Under the pieces are notes generated by a model. The model did no database searches. It saw only the letters and a program-made list of their open reading frames with translations, and was not told the origin of the DNA. A DNA stretch of 64,000 nucleotides from Bacteroidales bacterium (GTDB lineage Bacteria; Bacteroidota; Bacteroidia; Bacteroidales; CG2-30-32-10): positions 19,971 to 83,970 of the forward strand of contig DAOQAK010000007.1 in the NCBI GenBank assembly GCA_035353855.1, read 5' to 3'. Positions 1 to 9,147 of the stretch are shown in pieces. Made by a program: the position numbers and the translations under genes. How positions within the stretch are numbered: the first letter of the stretch is position 1; every line of letters starts with the position of its first letter.

Positions 1-669
1 AAATTTCCTGTAATCACCACCAAGCCATGAAAGCAAATCGGCATAATCAAATTCATTATTCTTAAAAAATGGAATGGTTGTTTTAGTTGATTTTACAGTT
101 TCTTTAGAAAAACTTAATTGTGCCTCATTGAAGTTATCCATTTTAAACATGGTCTGTGAATCAACATAACTGGCATGCCTTTCAGCTTTTTGTTTTATCA
201 CAACATTATTACTGAAATAAAGTGTACATCCTACAATAAGCCCCAATCCTACTTGTCCAAGTATTTTAAATTTTCCAGCCAGGCCTTTTTTATTTTTTTT
301 GAATACCTTAATATAATCATCAATAAAACCAATTGCACCTAACCAAACTGTAGCAATAAGCATCAGTATTATATAAATATTATGCAGCTTTGCAAACAGA
401 AGCGTAGGTATTACTATTGATAAAAGAATTATCAAACCACCCATAGTTGGTGTACCTTTTTTCTGAATCTGACCTTCCAGGCCTAAATCGCGGATATCTT
501 CACCCACTTGTTTTTTTCGCAAATAATTGATCAATCTTTTACCAACGAATAAGGATAAAAGCAGCGAAGTGATTATCGCAGCAGTAGCACGAAAGCTGAT
601 ATACTGGAATAGCCCGGCTCCCGGAAAATCATACTGCTTATCTAAAAAATCGAATAAGTAATACAGCAT
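1..669 (-). CDS. mraY: MraY, phospho-N-acetylmuramoyl-pentapeptide transferase (3' part outside window)
   Basis: Membrane enzyme that moves phospho-MurNAc-pentapeptide from UDP to undecaprenyl phosphate to make lipid I. The frame is open from an ATG at 669 to the window edge without a stop, giving the first 223 residues. A conserved MraY loop (KKGTPTMGG, residues 70-78) and the FIDDYIK aspartate motif (115-121) are visible between hydrophobic membrane segments. The start lies 6 bases after the murE stop, so it is the next gene of the minus-strand dcw operon. The C-terminal half is cut off by the window, not by mutation. Identification is secure from motifs plus position. Confidence 0.95.
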   Translation of the reverse strand, partial: MLYYLFDFLDKQYDFPGAGLFQYISFRATAAIITSLLLSLFVGKRLINYLRKKQVGEDIRDLGLEGQIQKKGTPTMGGLIILLSIVIPTLLFAKLHNIYIILMLIATVWLGAIGFIDDYIKVFKKNKKGLAGKFKILGQVGLGLIVGCTLYFSNNVVIKQKAERHASYVDSQTMFKMDNFNEAQLSFSKETVKSTKTTIPFFKNNEFDYADLLSWLGGDYRKF

Positions 670-675
670 ATGATT

Positions 676-2136
676 TTATTTTAATTGTTCAAAAATTTCA
701 TTTACTACTTTTAAATCATCAAAAGGATGTTTCACTCCTTTAATATCCTGGTACTTCTCATGCCCTTTACCGGCAATCAGAATTATGTCATGAGGTGAAG
801 TAAGATGACAAGCTGTGCGTATAGCTTCTCTTCTGTCAGCAACAACAACGACTTTTCTTCTATCAGTAATATCAACCCCTGCAAGCATATCTTCAATAAT
901 TTTTTCAGGATCTTCCGATCTTGGATTATCGGATGTTATAATAACTTTATCACTTAATTTACATGCAATGTTTGCCATTACCGGGCGTTTGGTCTTATCC
1001 CTATCGCCGCCACAACCAACTACTGTTATCACATTACTATCGTCATCTTTAACAGCTGCAATGGTTTTAAGAACATTTTCCAGTGCATCGGGAGTGTGTG
1101 CATAATCAACAATTGCAACGGTTTTATCTTTTGCGAATACCGTTTCGAATCGTCCTTCCACAGCAGTTAAACGGCTTAACACTGTCAGGACTTCCGATTT
1201 ATCGAGGCCAAGCAAACATGCTGTTGCATATATTCCTAAAAGATTGTATGCATTGAAACTTCCCACAAGCTTGAACCAGACATCTATTCCATCAATGTTT
1301 AATTGAAGACCGGTAAAACGATTTTCAATAATTTTAGCTTTATAATCAGCTACATTCTTTAACGCATAAGTATAATTAGCAGCTTTGGAATTTTGTAACA
1401 TCACTTTTCCATTTTTATCATCGGTATTGCTTAAAGCAAATGCTTTGCTGCCCAATGTATCAAAGAATGTTTTTTTTGCATGAAGATATTCTTCAAATGT
1501 TTTATGAAAATCCAGGTGATCATGAGTGATATTTGTAAACACACCGCCTGCAAAATCAATTCCTGTTATGCGATGCTGCACTATTGCATGTGAACTGACT
1601 TCCATAAAACAATAGGTACAACCTTTATCAGCCATATCTTTCAGTATCGACTGAATTTGAATTGCATCAGGAGTAGTATGTGTAGCAGGTAAAACTGTAT
1701 CGTTAATTTTTAAACAAACTGTAGAAAACAAACCAGCTTTATATCCGAGTTCTATAAAAAGTTGATGCAATAATGTTGCAGTTGTGGTTTTTCCATTCGT
1801 CCCCGTTATACCAATAACATTAAGCTTCTCCGAAGGGTTATCATAGTAATTTGCAGCAATCCATCCCAAAGCATAACTGCTGTCGGCAACTTTTATATAA
1901 GTAATTTCATCAGAAATTTTTTCAGGAAATTTTTCGCATACAATCGCTACAGCACCCGATTTTTCAGTTTGCTCAATAAATTCATGTCCATCGGCTTTCG
2001 TACCTTTTACGGCAACAAACAGGCTCCCCTTTTCAACTTTTCTTGAATCGAAAGCAATACCGGATATTTCTCTTTCGGTATTTCCAAGCGTTTCTATAAT
2101 GCCTGTTTTATATAATATGTCTTTAAGCAATTTCAT
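676..2136 (-). CDS. murE: MurE, UDP-MurNAc-Ala-Glu:meso-diaminopimelate ligase
   Basis: Cytoplasmic ATP-dependent ligase adding the third stem-peptide residue to UDP-MurNAc-dipeptide. The 486-residue protein has the Mur-ligase P-loop GTNGKTT at 112-118 and the DNPR motif at 403-406. In this family DNPR marks use of meso-diaminopimelate rather than lysine, so a DAP-type wall is inferred. Its ATG shares one base with the ftsI stop codon (TAATG), indicating translational coupling within the dcw operon. Length is normal for the family and no defects are seen. Confidence 0.96.
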   Translation of the reverse strand: MKLLKDILYKTGIIETLGNTEREISGIAFDSRKVEKGSLFVAVKGTKADGHEFIEQTEKSGAVAIVCEKFPEKISDEITYIKVADSSYALGWIAANYYDNPSEKLNVIGITGTNGKTTTATLLHQLFIELGYKAGLFSTVCLKINDTVLPATHTTPDAIQIQSILKDMADKGCTYCFMEVSSHAIVQHRITGIDFAGGVFTNITHDHLDFHKTFEEYLHAKKTFFDTLGSKAFALSNTDDKNGKVMLQNSKAANYTYALKNVADYKAKIIENRFTGLQLNIDGIDVWFKLVGSFNAYNLLGIYATACLLGLDKSEVLTVLSRLTAVEGRFETVFAKDKTVAIVDYAHTPDALENVLKTIAAVKDDDSNVITVVGCGGDRDKTKRPVMANIACKLSDKVIITSDNPRSEDPEKIIEDMLAGVDITDRRKVVVVADRREAIRTACHLTSPHDIILIAGKGHEKYQDIKGVKHPFDDLKVVNEIFEQLK

Positions 2137-4589
2137 TAATTACTTGTTTTCGGTTTTTCTGTTGTTTTATTTGATGTACTTTTTGTTGTTTTATTTTCTG
2201 TTGACTTGACTGTTTTGGTCGCCGGTTTTGCTACAGATTTTGTAGTAGTCTTTGTAGTAGGTTTCGCGGCAGGTTTTGTAACAGGTTTCTTAGCAGGCTT
2301 ATCAATAATTTTATTAGTTTCTGTTTTTATTTTTTTATCTGTTATTGTTTTATTCTTTAAATCTGTTTTAATATTTTTTTCTGATTTGGATTCTTTTTTA
2401 TTCTCAACTTTTACAGAATCTTTTTTGGGAACTTCAAGTAGTGCAAGCGGCGCTTCAGCAATTGTCGCCTGGTATGATAAAACAATATTTATGTGATTTC
2501 CTTTTTTCACGTTGGTTCCGGCAGTAATGGATTGTGACACAACTTTACCTTTACCCGAAACATTTACTTTTAACCCGGTGCTTTCAAGTAAATACAAAGC
2601 ATCACGTAAGCCCATTCCAATAACATCGGGCACATTGCCGTATTTAAAAGGTTTATCCCTGAATGTAATGGTCTTCTCATCAGAAGCTACGGAAACCCAT
2701 AATGCATTTGGAGATTGGGTAAGTGTAGCAAAATCAAGCTGCTTATATATGGTATACAGATCTTTTTGATTTCCTGCTTTTACAAATGGGATATTCGTAT
2801 TGGCATATACTGAATCTTCTTTCTGCTGATGAATCTCAAGTTGTGTTGCAAATACCCTGTCGGCAATCTGTTTGAAAACAGGAGCAGCCACAGAACCGCC
2901 ATAATACGCACCTTTTGAAGGATTGTTTATTACTACGATACATGAATATTTAGGATTATCGGCAGGGAAATATCCAACAAAAGATGCCTTATAGCTAATG
3001 CTTCCTTTATCTTTATAACCCTTGCTGTTTTGTGCAACCTGTGCTGTTCCTGTTTTTCCGGCAATTCTATATACAGAATTTTTCAGATGCTTTGCTGTAC
3101 CACTATCAACAACTCCTTCTAAAAGTTTTTGTACCTGCAGAACTGTTTTTTTAGAACAAATAGAATCTTTAAGCACAACTGTTTTTTTTGTTTCAACAAC
3201 TTTTCCGGTTTTCCTGATCTCCTGAACAAACATGGGTTTTACCATTTTCCCGTCATTTGCAACGGTGTTATAAAATGAAAGTATTTGCAATGGAGTAAGT
3301 GCCACTTCATAACCTATCGACATCCATGGCAGCGTAACCCGCGACCAGCTTTTATTTTTTGTATTCTTAACAACAGGCATTGCTTCACCACCAATATCAA
3401 TACCTAAAGGCAGATTGATACGCATGCTGTATAGCTTGTCAATAAAGCGCTGCGGATTATCTTTATATGCTTTAAAAATAGCTTTTGAAATTCCCACGTT
3501 CGATGATATTTCAAAAGCACGACGCACAGGAACCGGACCGTAACCATTGATATGAGAATCTTTCATTTCCCTGTCGAAATAGGTTGTCTTTCCTATAGGA
3601 ACCATATCTCCAAGGGTTATCTTACCATCATCCAATGCGGCAACAACAGAAAATAATTTGAATGTAGAACCGGGTTCGGTACTTTCACCAATGGCATAAT
3701 TATATTTTTCTTCGTATTCGCCTTCAGATGTTCTCGATAGATTTGTAATTGCTTTAATATGCCCGGTTTCAACTTCCATCAATATTGCACATCCATGATC
3801 GGCATCATTGGCTATAAGCGTTTTCCGTAAAGCATTTTCAGCTACATCCTGAATATCAATATTGATCGTAGTAATTACATCGCTGCCGTTCTGGGGTTCA
3901 ATTTCATTTTCATTCAAAGGCATCCAAACACCTCCAGCAATTTTCTTTCTTAATCTTATTCCGCTTACACCTTCCAGTTGCTTGCTATAAGCACCTTCCA
4001 ATCCAACAAAGATTCCTTCACGTTCAAAACCAATTGTCCGTTTTGCCAGCGACTGGTATGGAGTTACACGCTTTTCCTTTTGATCAACAACAAGTCCGCC
4101 CCTGTTTTTTCCTAACCTGAATATTGGAAATGTTTTTAATATCTTTAATTGTTCATATGTTACCTGTGTGCTTTCATCTGTCAGCAATGATTTATGAATA
4201 AGAACATATTCTTTCTTTTCTTTACGTGCAGCCGTAAGTAGTTTTCTGAATTGTTGCCTGGTTTTATCTTTGAAAATTTGAGCAAGACAACAGGAAAGTG
4301 AATCTACATTCTTATCAAATATTTCATCTGTTATTACCTGTGAATCCCAGTAAATATCAAATATAGGGATTGAGGTTGCAAGCAAACTGCCATCTTCAGC
4401 ACATATATTACCCCTGATGGCTTCAACCATCATGGTGTCTATTGTTTGCTGCCTTGAACGCTCGCGCCAATGATCACCTTCAACAAACTGTATATGGCAG
4501 ATCTGTCCTATGATAAAGAAAGAGAAGACAAGGACTACTACGTAGACCAAATAAACACGCCATAGTATGTCTTTCTTAACTTCTTTCAT
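2136..4589 (-). CDS. ftsI: FtsI, division-specific class B penicillin-binding protein with PASTA domain and Lys/Thr-rich tail
   Basis: Septal peptidoglycan transpeptidase. One N-terminal transmembrane helix (about residues 10-30) is followed by the PBP dimerisation region and a transpeptidase domain with the three active-site motifs STFK (308-311), SSN (362-364) and KTGT (512-515). A PASTA domain follows at roughly 665-725. The last 75-80 residues are a low-complexity tail of Lys, Thr, Pro and Ala repeats that adds length beyond the usual family size. It lies 3 bases downstream of the ftsL-like gene. The tail is probably periplasmic and disordered; its role is unknown. Confidence 0.95.
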   Translation of the reverse strand: MKEVKKDILWRVYLVYVVVLVFSFFIIGQICHIQFVEGDHWRERSRQQTIDTMMVEAIRGNICAEDGSLLATSIPIFDIYWDSQVITDEIFDKNVDSLSCCLAQIFKDKTRQQFRKLLTAARKEKKEYVLIHKSLLTDESTQVTYEQLKILKTFPIFRLGKNRGGLVVDQKEKRVTPYQSLAKRTIGFEREGIFVGLEGAYSKQLEGVSGIRLRKKIAGGVWMPLNENEIEPQNGSDVITTINIDIQDVAENALRKTLIANDADHGCAILMEVETGHIKAITNLSRTSEGEYEEKYNYAIGESTEPGSTFKLFSVVAALDDGKITLGDMVPIGKTTYFDREMKDSHINGYGPVPVRRAFEISSNVGISKAIFKAYKDNPQRFIDKLYSMRINLPLGIDIGGEAMPVVKNTKNKSWSRVTLPWMSIGYEVALTPLQILSFYNTVANDGKMVKPMFVQEIRKTGKVVETKKTVVLKDSICSKKTVLQVQKLLEGVVDSGTAKHLKNSVYRIAGKTGTAQVAQNSKGYKDKGSISYKASFVGYFPADNPKYSCIVVINNPSKGAYYGGSVAAPVFKQIADRVFATQLEIHQQKEDSVYANTNIPFVKAGNQKDLYTIYKQLDFATLTQSPNALWVSVASDEKTITFRDKPFKYGNVPDVIGMGLRDALYLLESTGLKVNVSGKGKVVSQSITAGTNVKKGNHINIVLSYQATIAEAPLALLEVPKKDSVKVENKKESKSEKNIKTDLKNKTITDKKIKTETNKIIDKPAKKPVTKPAAKPTTKTTTKSVAKPATKTVKSTENKTTKSTSNKTTEKPKTSN

Positions 4590-4592
4590 TTA

Positions 4593-5027
4593 TTAATCAT
4601 TATTTTCCGTTGCCTTAACGGTAGTATCCGATTCAATAAAAATTTTATAAGGAGGAGTTACAGATTCCTTTATTCCGTATGGTTCTATTCGTTTTATCAC
4701 TTCCGATTGACGACTGTAAAACATCAGTCTCGATTTGGATGTGATATTTTCCGAACGCAATTCTTTATTTTCTTTCTTTACTTTTTCTATTTCAATAATT
4801 TTCTTTTCAGCATAGAATGAATTGGCTATATAAAGCACCACTAATAAAACGATGTACAATACAAACGGAATGTTTTCCATTACCGATTTTCTTGCAAGTA
4901 TGGTTCCATCAAGCACGCTCTGAATACCTTTAACAACAGGATTCACCTTGCGTTTTTTCACAGGTTTCACGGGCTCTTTTTCTTCGGGCTCGATTATTTC
5001 CGGTTCTTTATATGAGTTTTCTCCCAT
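4593..5027 (-). CDS. ftsL: FtsL-like division protein
   Basis: A 144-residue bitopic protein with a charged cytoplasmic N-terminus (Glu/Pro/Lys-rich, residues 1-45), a single transmembrane helix around 50-70 and a short heptad-like periplasmic region at about 75-110 suited to a coiled coil. Sequence similarity to FtsL families is weak in general. The call rests on topology and on its place between rsmH and ftsI, where Bacteroidota carry their FtsL-like protein. It overlaps the rsmH stop by one base. FtsL is expected to form a complex with the FtsB/DivIC homologue encoded at 59176-59490. Confidence 0.8.
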   Translation of the reverse strand: MGENSYKEPEIIEPEEKEPVKPVKKRKVNPVVKGIQSVLDGTILARKSVMENIPFVLYIVLLVVLYIANSFYAEKKIIEIEKVKKENKELRSENITSKSRLMFYSRQSEVIKRIEPYGIKESVTPPYKIFIESDTTVKATENND

Positions 5028-5923
5028 CAGTTCTTTTCAGCAATTCTCATTTTTGCACTTCGTGCTCTTTTATTTTTTTCAATTTCTTCATCACAGGGAA
5101 CAACAGGCTTCCTTGTAATTATTTTCATAAATATTTCTTTATTACCAAAAAAATCTTTTGATTCTGTTCCTTCAAAATTCCCACTCCTGAAAAAATTTTT
5201 AACCAGCCTGTCCTCCAGCGAATGATATGATATTACAACAAACCTTCCTCCCGGATTCAATACTTCTTCACCGCTTACCAATAGCTCTTTCAGTGATTCC
5301 AGTTCCTGATTTATTTCTATTCGTAATGCCTGTAATATTTTTGCAAAGAATTTATTTTCCTTTCCTCTTTCTGCAAAGCCGCCAATTGCTTCTTCCAGGT
5401 TACTAATGGTTTTAATTTTTTTGTCCTCTCTGTATTGAACAATTTTATGAGCAATTTTTTTTGCTTCTTTTAATTCAGCATACTCATATAATAAATTACT
5501 CAATTGTTCCAGGCTGTATGTTGCCAATATTTCCTGTGCATTCAATTCATTATTTTTATTCATACGCAAATCAATTTCTGCATTGCCGCGTATGGTAAAT
5601 CCTCTTTCCGGCTGATCGATCTGATAGGATGAAATACCAAGGTCGGCAATAATACCATCAACTGATTTTATATTATGATACTTCAGAAAATTTTTCAGAT
5701 ACCTGAAATTTCCATGAATCATGATTAGCCTTTTATCATCAATCACATTTTGAAAAGCATCAGCATCCTGGTCAAAAGCAACCAGGTTACCGTTTTCAAT
5801 TTGTTTTAAAATTTCTTTAGAATGTCCGCCGCCGCCAAATGTCGCATCTACGTAGATGCCGCCGGGCTTTATCGCAAGCCCTTCAATGCTTTCGCGCAGC
5901 AGAACAGTTTCATGGTAAATCAT
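5027..5923 (-). CDS. rsmH: RsmH, 16S rRNA m4C1402 methyltransferase
   Basis: SAM-dependent methyltransferase (formerly MraW) that N4-methylates C1402 of 16S rRNA. The N-terminal HETVLL segment and the SAM-binding DATFGGGGHS (residues 26-35) are diagnostic, and the C-terminal half contains the family's ISYHSLEDR segment. At 298 residues it is full length. The reading frame overlaps the 3' end of mraZ by 14 bases, the usual mraZ-rsmH arrangement at the head of the dcw cluster. Confidence 0.97.
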   Translation of the reverse strand: MIYHETVLLRESIEGLAIKPGGIYVDATFGGGGHSKEILKQIENGNLVAFDQDADAFQNVIDDKRLIMIHGNFRYLKNFLKYHNIKSVDGIIADLGISSYQIDQPERGFTIRGNAEIDLRMNKNNELNAQEILATYSLEQLSNLLYEYAELKEAKKIAHKIVQYREDKKIKTISNLEEAIGGFAERGKENKFFAKILQALRIEINQELESLKELLVSGEEVLNPGGRFVVISYHSLEDRLVKNFFRSGNFEGTESKDFFGNKEIFMKIITRKPVVPCDEEIEKNKRARSAKMRIAEKN

Positions 5924-6389
5924 TCCCGGTCTTCTCCTTGTTTTCTTTATTCCCCATTACCTCTTCTGCCAATGTTGAAAAATCCTCAGGTTCATTAGTA
6001 AGCAGGTTTTCATAAACTCCTTTTGACCAAATTTCAACACGATTGGAAAATGCGGAAAGCACAAGCTCTTTGTCAATTCCTGCATATATTGAAAGTTGTT
6101 TTGGCAATAAAAGTCTGCTTGCAGAATCAAGTACTAACTCGGTAGCTCCGCGGTAAAAATATCTGACAAAATCACGGTTTTTCTTATTGTAAAGATTCAG
6201 CTGATTTATTTCATCACTGATAACCTTCCACACGTTTCGGGGATATAAAACAAGGCACTTTTCAAAACCTCTGTTTACTACAAACCTTTCCTGTTCCTCT
6301 GTAGGTAATTGTTTTTTCAAACCTGAGGGCAGCATAAAACGCCCTTTAACATCTATGCGGCACTCGAATTCTCCAATTAGGTTTGTCAT
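5910..6389 (-). CDS. mraZ: MraZ, transcriptional regulator of the division/cell-wall cluster
   Basis: DNA-binding protein of the AbrB/SpoVT-like fold with two tandem MraZ domains, first gene of the dcw cluster. The protein begins with the family signature region GEFECRIDVKGRFMLPS and repeats a related segment around residues 80-105 (ELVLDSASRLLLP). Length of 159 is typical. The promoter region directly upstream carries three tandem AAAGTGG boxes, so autoregulation as described for MraZ in other bacteria is likely here. Identification is secure. Confidence 0.95.
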   Translation of the reverse strand: MTNLIGEFECRIDVKGRFMLPSGLKKQLPTEEQERFVVNRGFEKCLVLYPRNVWKVISDEINQLNLYNKKNRDFVRYFYRGATELVLDSASRLLLPKQLSIYAGIDKELVLSAFSNRVEIWSKGVYENLLTNEPEDFSTLAEEVMGNKENKEKTGNDLP

Positions 6390-6430
6390 TTTACACTTGG
6401 TTTGTTGAAGTTGCTAAATTATAAAAATAT

Positions 6431-6460
6431 TTACCACTTTTTACCACTTTTTACCACTTT
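6431..6460 (-). promoter_or_regulatory. MraZ operator: three perfect 10-bp tandem boxes
   Basis: On the minus strand the unit AAAGTGGTAA occurs three times in a row without mismatch. AAAGTG(T/G) repeats spaced about one helical turn are the reported MraZ-binding pattern in Mollicutes, and E. coli MraZ binds similar TGGGA repeats. A weak -7-like TAATTTAG sits on the minus strand at about 6412-6419, so bound MraZ would overlap the upstream part of the mraZ promoter. A degenerate AAGTGT element lies about two turns further upstream near 6480. Confidence 0.85.
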
Positions 6461-6630
6461 GTTCATAACTTTTGACACTTAATTTTTAAGTTTTTAATAA
6501 TTTGTTGTTTATCTGAATATTATACGACCTTAAAAATGCTATTGTGAATAAACTTTGTGAATATCTTGATGAAAAAAAGAATAAAAAATCATTTATCAGA
6601 AGCATTATTGCCTTTAAAATCAATAATGTT

Positions 6631-6638
6631 TAATTTTG
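6631..6638 (+). promoter_or_regulatory. -7 box of the glsA-glsB-engB operon
   Basis: TAATTTTG matches the Bacteroidota -7 consensus TAnnTTTG exactly. A transcription start about 7 bases downstream would put the 5' end near 6645, so the ATG at 6657 is the plausible start and the in-frame TTG at 6636, which lies inside this box, is not. Confidence 0.65.
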
Positions 6639-6656
6639 TCGTTTAAGAAATATAAA

Positions 6657-7526
6657 ATGAGCAAACGAAAACCATACGATAAAACACTTGTTCCGTTAAA
6701 TAAACAAATTGATATTGAAAATGTTATCAGAAGTAAAAGCCCTAAGCTTTTAAAGTATTTACCCCGTTTTATATTAAAATATCTGAAGCGTATCCTTCAT
6801 GAAGATGAGGTGAATATTGCTCTTGAAACCTATAAAGATGCTGAAGGTATTGATTTTGTTGACGGTATCATTAAGGAATTCGGAGCAAAAATCAATGTTA
6901 TAAATCCTCAGAATTTACCCGGTACAGGGCGTTATCTGATTGCCTCTAATCATCCTCTTGGAGGATTGGACGGGATGGCTCTTATGCATGTTGTAGGAAA
7001 AGTAAGAAGGGATATTCTCTTTCCTGTAAATGATATTTTATTGTTTTTAAAAAACTTAAAACCACTTTTCATTCCAATAAATAAGCATGGTAAAAACACC
7101 GATAATATAAAATCTATTGATAATACATTTGCTTCCGATACGATGATATTATATTTCCCTGCAGGGCTTTGTTCGCGAAAACAAAAAGGAAAAATTTGCG
7201 ACCTCGAATGGAAAAATACTTTTATAAAAAAATCTGTTCAATACCAGCGCGATATTATTCCTGTTCATATAGAAGGAAAGAATTCAAATTTTTTTTATAA
7301 CTTAGCAAACTTCAGGAAACGCTTAGGAATTAAAGCAAACATCGAAATGCTTTATCTTGTTGATGAAATGTTCAAACAATATGAGGAAAACATAAACATC
7401 ACATTTGGCAAGCCTATTTCATATAAAGTTTTTGAAAATATTTACAAATCGAAAGAGTGGGCAGAGAAAGTTAAAAAGCATGTTTATGAACTTGGAAAAA
7501 ATCCTGATGCTGAATTTAAAGTTTAA
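6657..7526 (+). CDS. glsA: GlsA-like lysophospholipid-type O-acyltransferase (glycine-lipid synthesis)
   Basis: A 289-residue PlsC/hemolysin-type acyltransferase with the catalytic NHPLGGLDG segment at residues 98-106 (His99, Asp105, an HX5D variant of the usual HX4D) and a later FPAG motif. In Bacteroides the paired genes glsA and glsB make glycine lipids: GlsB N-acylates glycine and GlsA adds the second acyl chain to the 3-hydroxy group. The immediate neighbour is a GlsB-like gene 17 bases downstream, which supports this role. The ATG at 6657 is preferred over a TTG at 6636 that falls in the promoter. Substrate is inferred from family and context; a more general phospholipid acyltransferase role is possible. 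Confidence 0.82.
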   Translation: MSKRKPYDKTLVPLNKQIDIENVIRSKSPKLLKYLPRFILKYLKRILHEDEVNIALETYKDAEGIDFVDGIIKEFGAKINVINPQNLPGTGRYLIASNHPLGGLDGMALMHVVGKVRRDILFPVNDILLFLKNLKPLFIPINKHGKNTDNIKSIDNTFASDTMILYFPAGLCSRKQKGKICDLEWKNTFIKKSVQYQRDIIPVHIEGKNSNFFYNLANFRKRLGIKANIEMLYLVDEMFKQYEENINITFGKPISYKVFENIYKSKEWAEKVKKHVYELGKNPDAEFKV

Positions 7527-7543
7527 CAAAAAGAAGAAAAATC

Positions 7544-8476
7544 ATGTTTAAAGATATCATACCTCCGGTTGAAAAAAATCTTCTTGAAAAAGAATTATCA
7601 AAAGATAAATTCATAAGGAATACAAACAACAAAAGCAACGAGATTTATGTTGTTACTTACGACGATTCTCCTAATGTTATAAAAGAGATAGGTCGACTAC
7701 GAGAAGTTACTTTCCGCAGGGCCGGCGGAGGTACAGGAAAAGAAATTGACCTGGATGAATTTGATACCGGTCCATCACAATATTTTCAGCTTATTGTTTG
7801 GGATCCTAAAGAAAAAGAAATTGTAGGTGGTTACAGGTACATCCGTTGCGGTGATGCGAAAAAAAATGCAGATGGCGAATACCAGCTTGCAACAGCTCAC
7901 CTATTCAGGTTTTCCGATATTTTTGAAAAATATTATATGCCTTATACCATTGAACTCGGACGTTCATTTGTTCAGCCTTTGTACCAGCCTGCCAACGACC
8001 CGAGAAAAGGATTATATGCACTGGACAATATTTGGGATGGATTAGGTGCTGTAATTGTTGACAACCCTGACATCCGGTATTTCTACGGAAAAGTTACCAT
8101 GTATCTTAATTTTAACCAGGAAGCAAGAGATATGATATTATATTTCATGCACCGTTATTTTCCTGATCGTGAAAATCTGGTAACTCCAAAATTTCCCAGG
8201 GGGCTTCAAATTGACATCCGCACACTCAACGCAATTTTTAATGGTGAAACATACCAGGAAAATTATAAAATACTTGTTCAGAATGTAAGAAGATTAAAAG
8301 AAAATATTCCACCTCTTGTAAATGCCTATATGAATATTTCTCCTTCAATGCTTACTTTCGGAACTGCTTTAAACGATACCTTTGGTGATGTTGAAGAAAC
8401 AGGGATACTTGTTACCATTTCTGATATTTACGATGTAAAAAAAGAACGTCACCTGCATTCATATAAAAACAAATAA
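7544..8476 (+). CDS. glsB: GlsB-like N-acyltransferase (glycine-lipid synthesis)
   Basis: A 310-residue GNAT-fold protein of the OlsB/hemolysin-like acyltransferase group. Segments typical of the group are REVTFRRAGGGTG near residue 57, a GGYRYIRCG strand, and an ELGRSFVQPLYQ motif near residue 140. The expected reaction is transfer of a 3-hydroxyacyl chain from acyl carrier protein to the amino group of glycine, giving the lyso precursor (commendamide-type) used by GlsA. It is co-directional with and between glsA and engB; its stop codon is immediately followed by the engB ATG. Amino-acid specificity (glycine versus ornithine or serine) cannot be read from the sequence. Confidence 0.82.
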   Translation: MFKDIIPPVEKNLLEKELSKDKFIRNTNNKSNEIYVVTYDDSPNVIKEIGRLREVTFRRAGGGTGKEIDLDEFDTGPSQYFQLIVWDPKEKEIVGGYRYIRCGDAKKNADGEYQLATAHLFRFSDIFEKYYMPYTIELGRSFVQPLYQPANDPRKGLYALDNIWDGLGAVIVDNPDIRYFYGKVTMYLNFNQEARDMILYFMHRYFPDRENLVTPKFPRGLQIDIRTLNAIFNGETYQENYKILVQNVRRLKENIPPLVNAYMNISPSMLTFGTALNDTFGDVEETGILVTISDIYDVKKERHLHSYKNK

Positions 8477-9079
8477 ATGTTGATCTCCTCTGCACAATTC
8501 ATTAAAAGCAGTAAGGTGTATACCGAATGTCCAAAACCCAACCTGCCTGAATATGCATTTATAGGGCGTTCCAACGTTGGCAAATCATCATTGATTAATA
8601 TGATTTGCAGTCAAAAAAAACTTGCCAAAACATCCAGTACACCAGGGAAAACACAACTTATTAATCATTTTATAATTAACGAAAACTGGTATATTGCCGA
8701 CCTTCCCGGATATGGTTTTGCAAAAATTTCAAAAGACACACGCGCACGCTGGGAAAAAATGATTATGAATTATCTATTGAACAGAAATAATCTTATGAAT
8801 ACTTTTGTTCTTGTCGATTCGCGATTAGAGCCTCAAGCCATCGATATGGAATTCATAAACTGGCTCGGTCTAAAACAAATTCCCTTTTCAATCGTGTTCA
8901 CAAAAACCGATAAATTAAAAGAAAGAGAAATTATTAAGAATACAGAAACTTTTAAAAAAGCCTTACTCGAAGAATGGGATGAGCTGCCTCCTGCTTTTAT
9001 TACAAGTTCTGAAACAAAAAAAGGAAAAGAAGAAATACTCCGCTTTATAGAAGAAACAAATACTTTGTTTACAAGTTAA
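8477..9079 (+). CDS. engB: EngB/YsxC ribosome-biogenesis GTPase
   Basis: Small TRAFAC GTPase needed for late 50S subunit assembly. G1 is GRSNVGKS (residues 30-37), the switch-I segment TPGKTQ contains the G2 threonine, G3 is DLPG (74-77), G4 is TKTD (141-144) and a G5-like SSE follows. Length of 200 is normal. The ATG starts on the base after the glsB stop, so it is cotranscribed with the lipid genes. Confidence 0.96.
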   Translation: MLISSAQFIKSSKVYTECPKPNLPEYAFIGRSNVGKSSLINMICSQKKLAKTSSTPGKTQLINHFIINENWYIADLPGYGFAKISKDTRARWEKMIMNYLLNRNNLMNTFVLVDSRLEPQAIDMEFINWLGLKQIPFSIVFTKTDKLKEREIIKNTETFKKALLEEWDELPPAFITSSETKKGKEEILRFIEETNTLFTS

Positions 9080-9147
9080 TAAGTCGACAAGGCATAAGCT
9101 GATAAGCATGATTTATTTATAATTCAATAATAGAAAGGAAAAAAATT

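Noticed and set aside
6431..6460. Tandem 10-bp repeats as a small CRISPR-like array
   Set aside because: Units are contiguous without spacers, only 10 bases long, and match MraZ operators.
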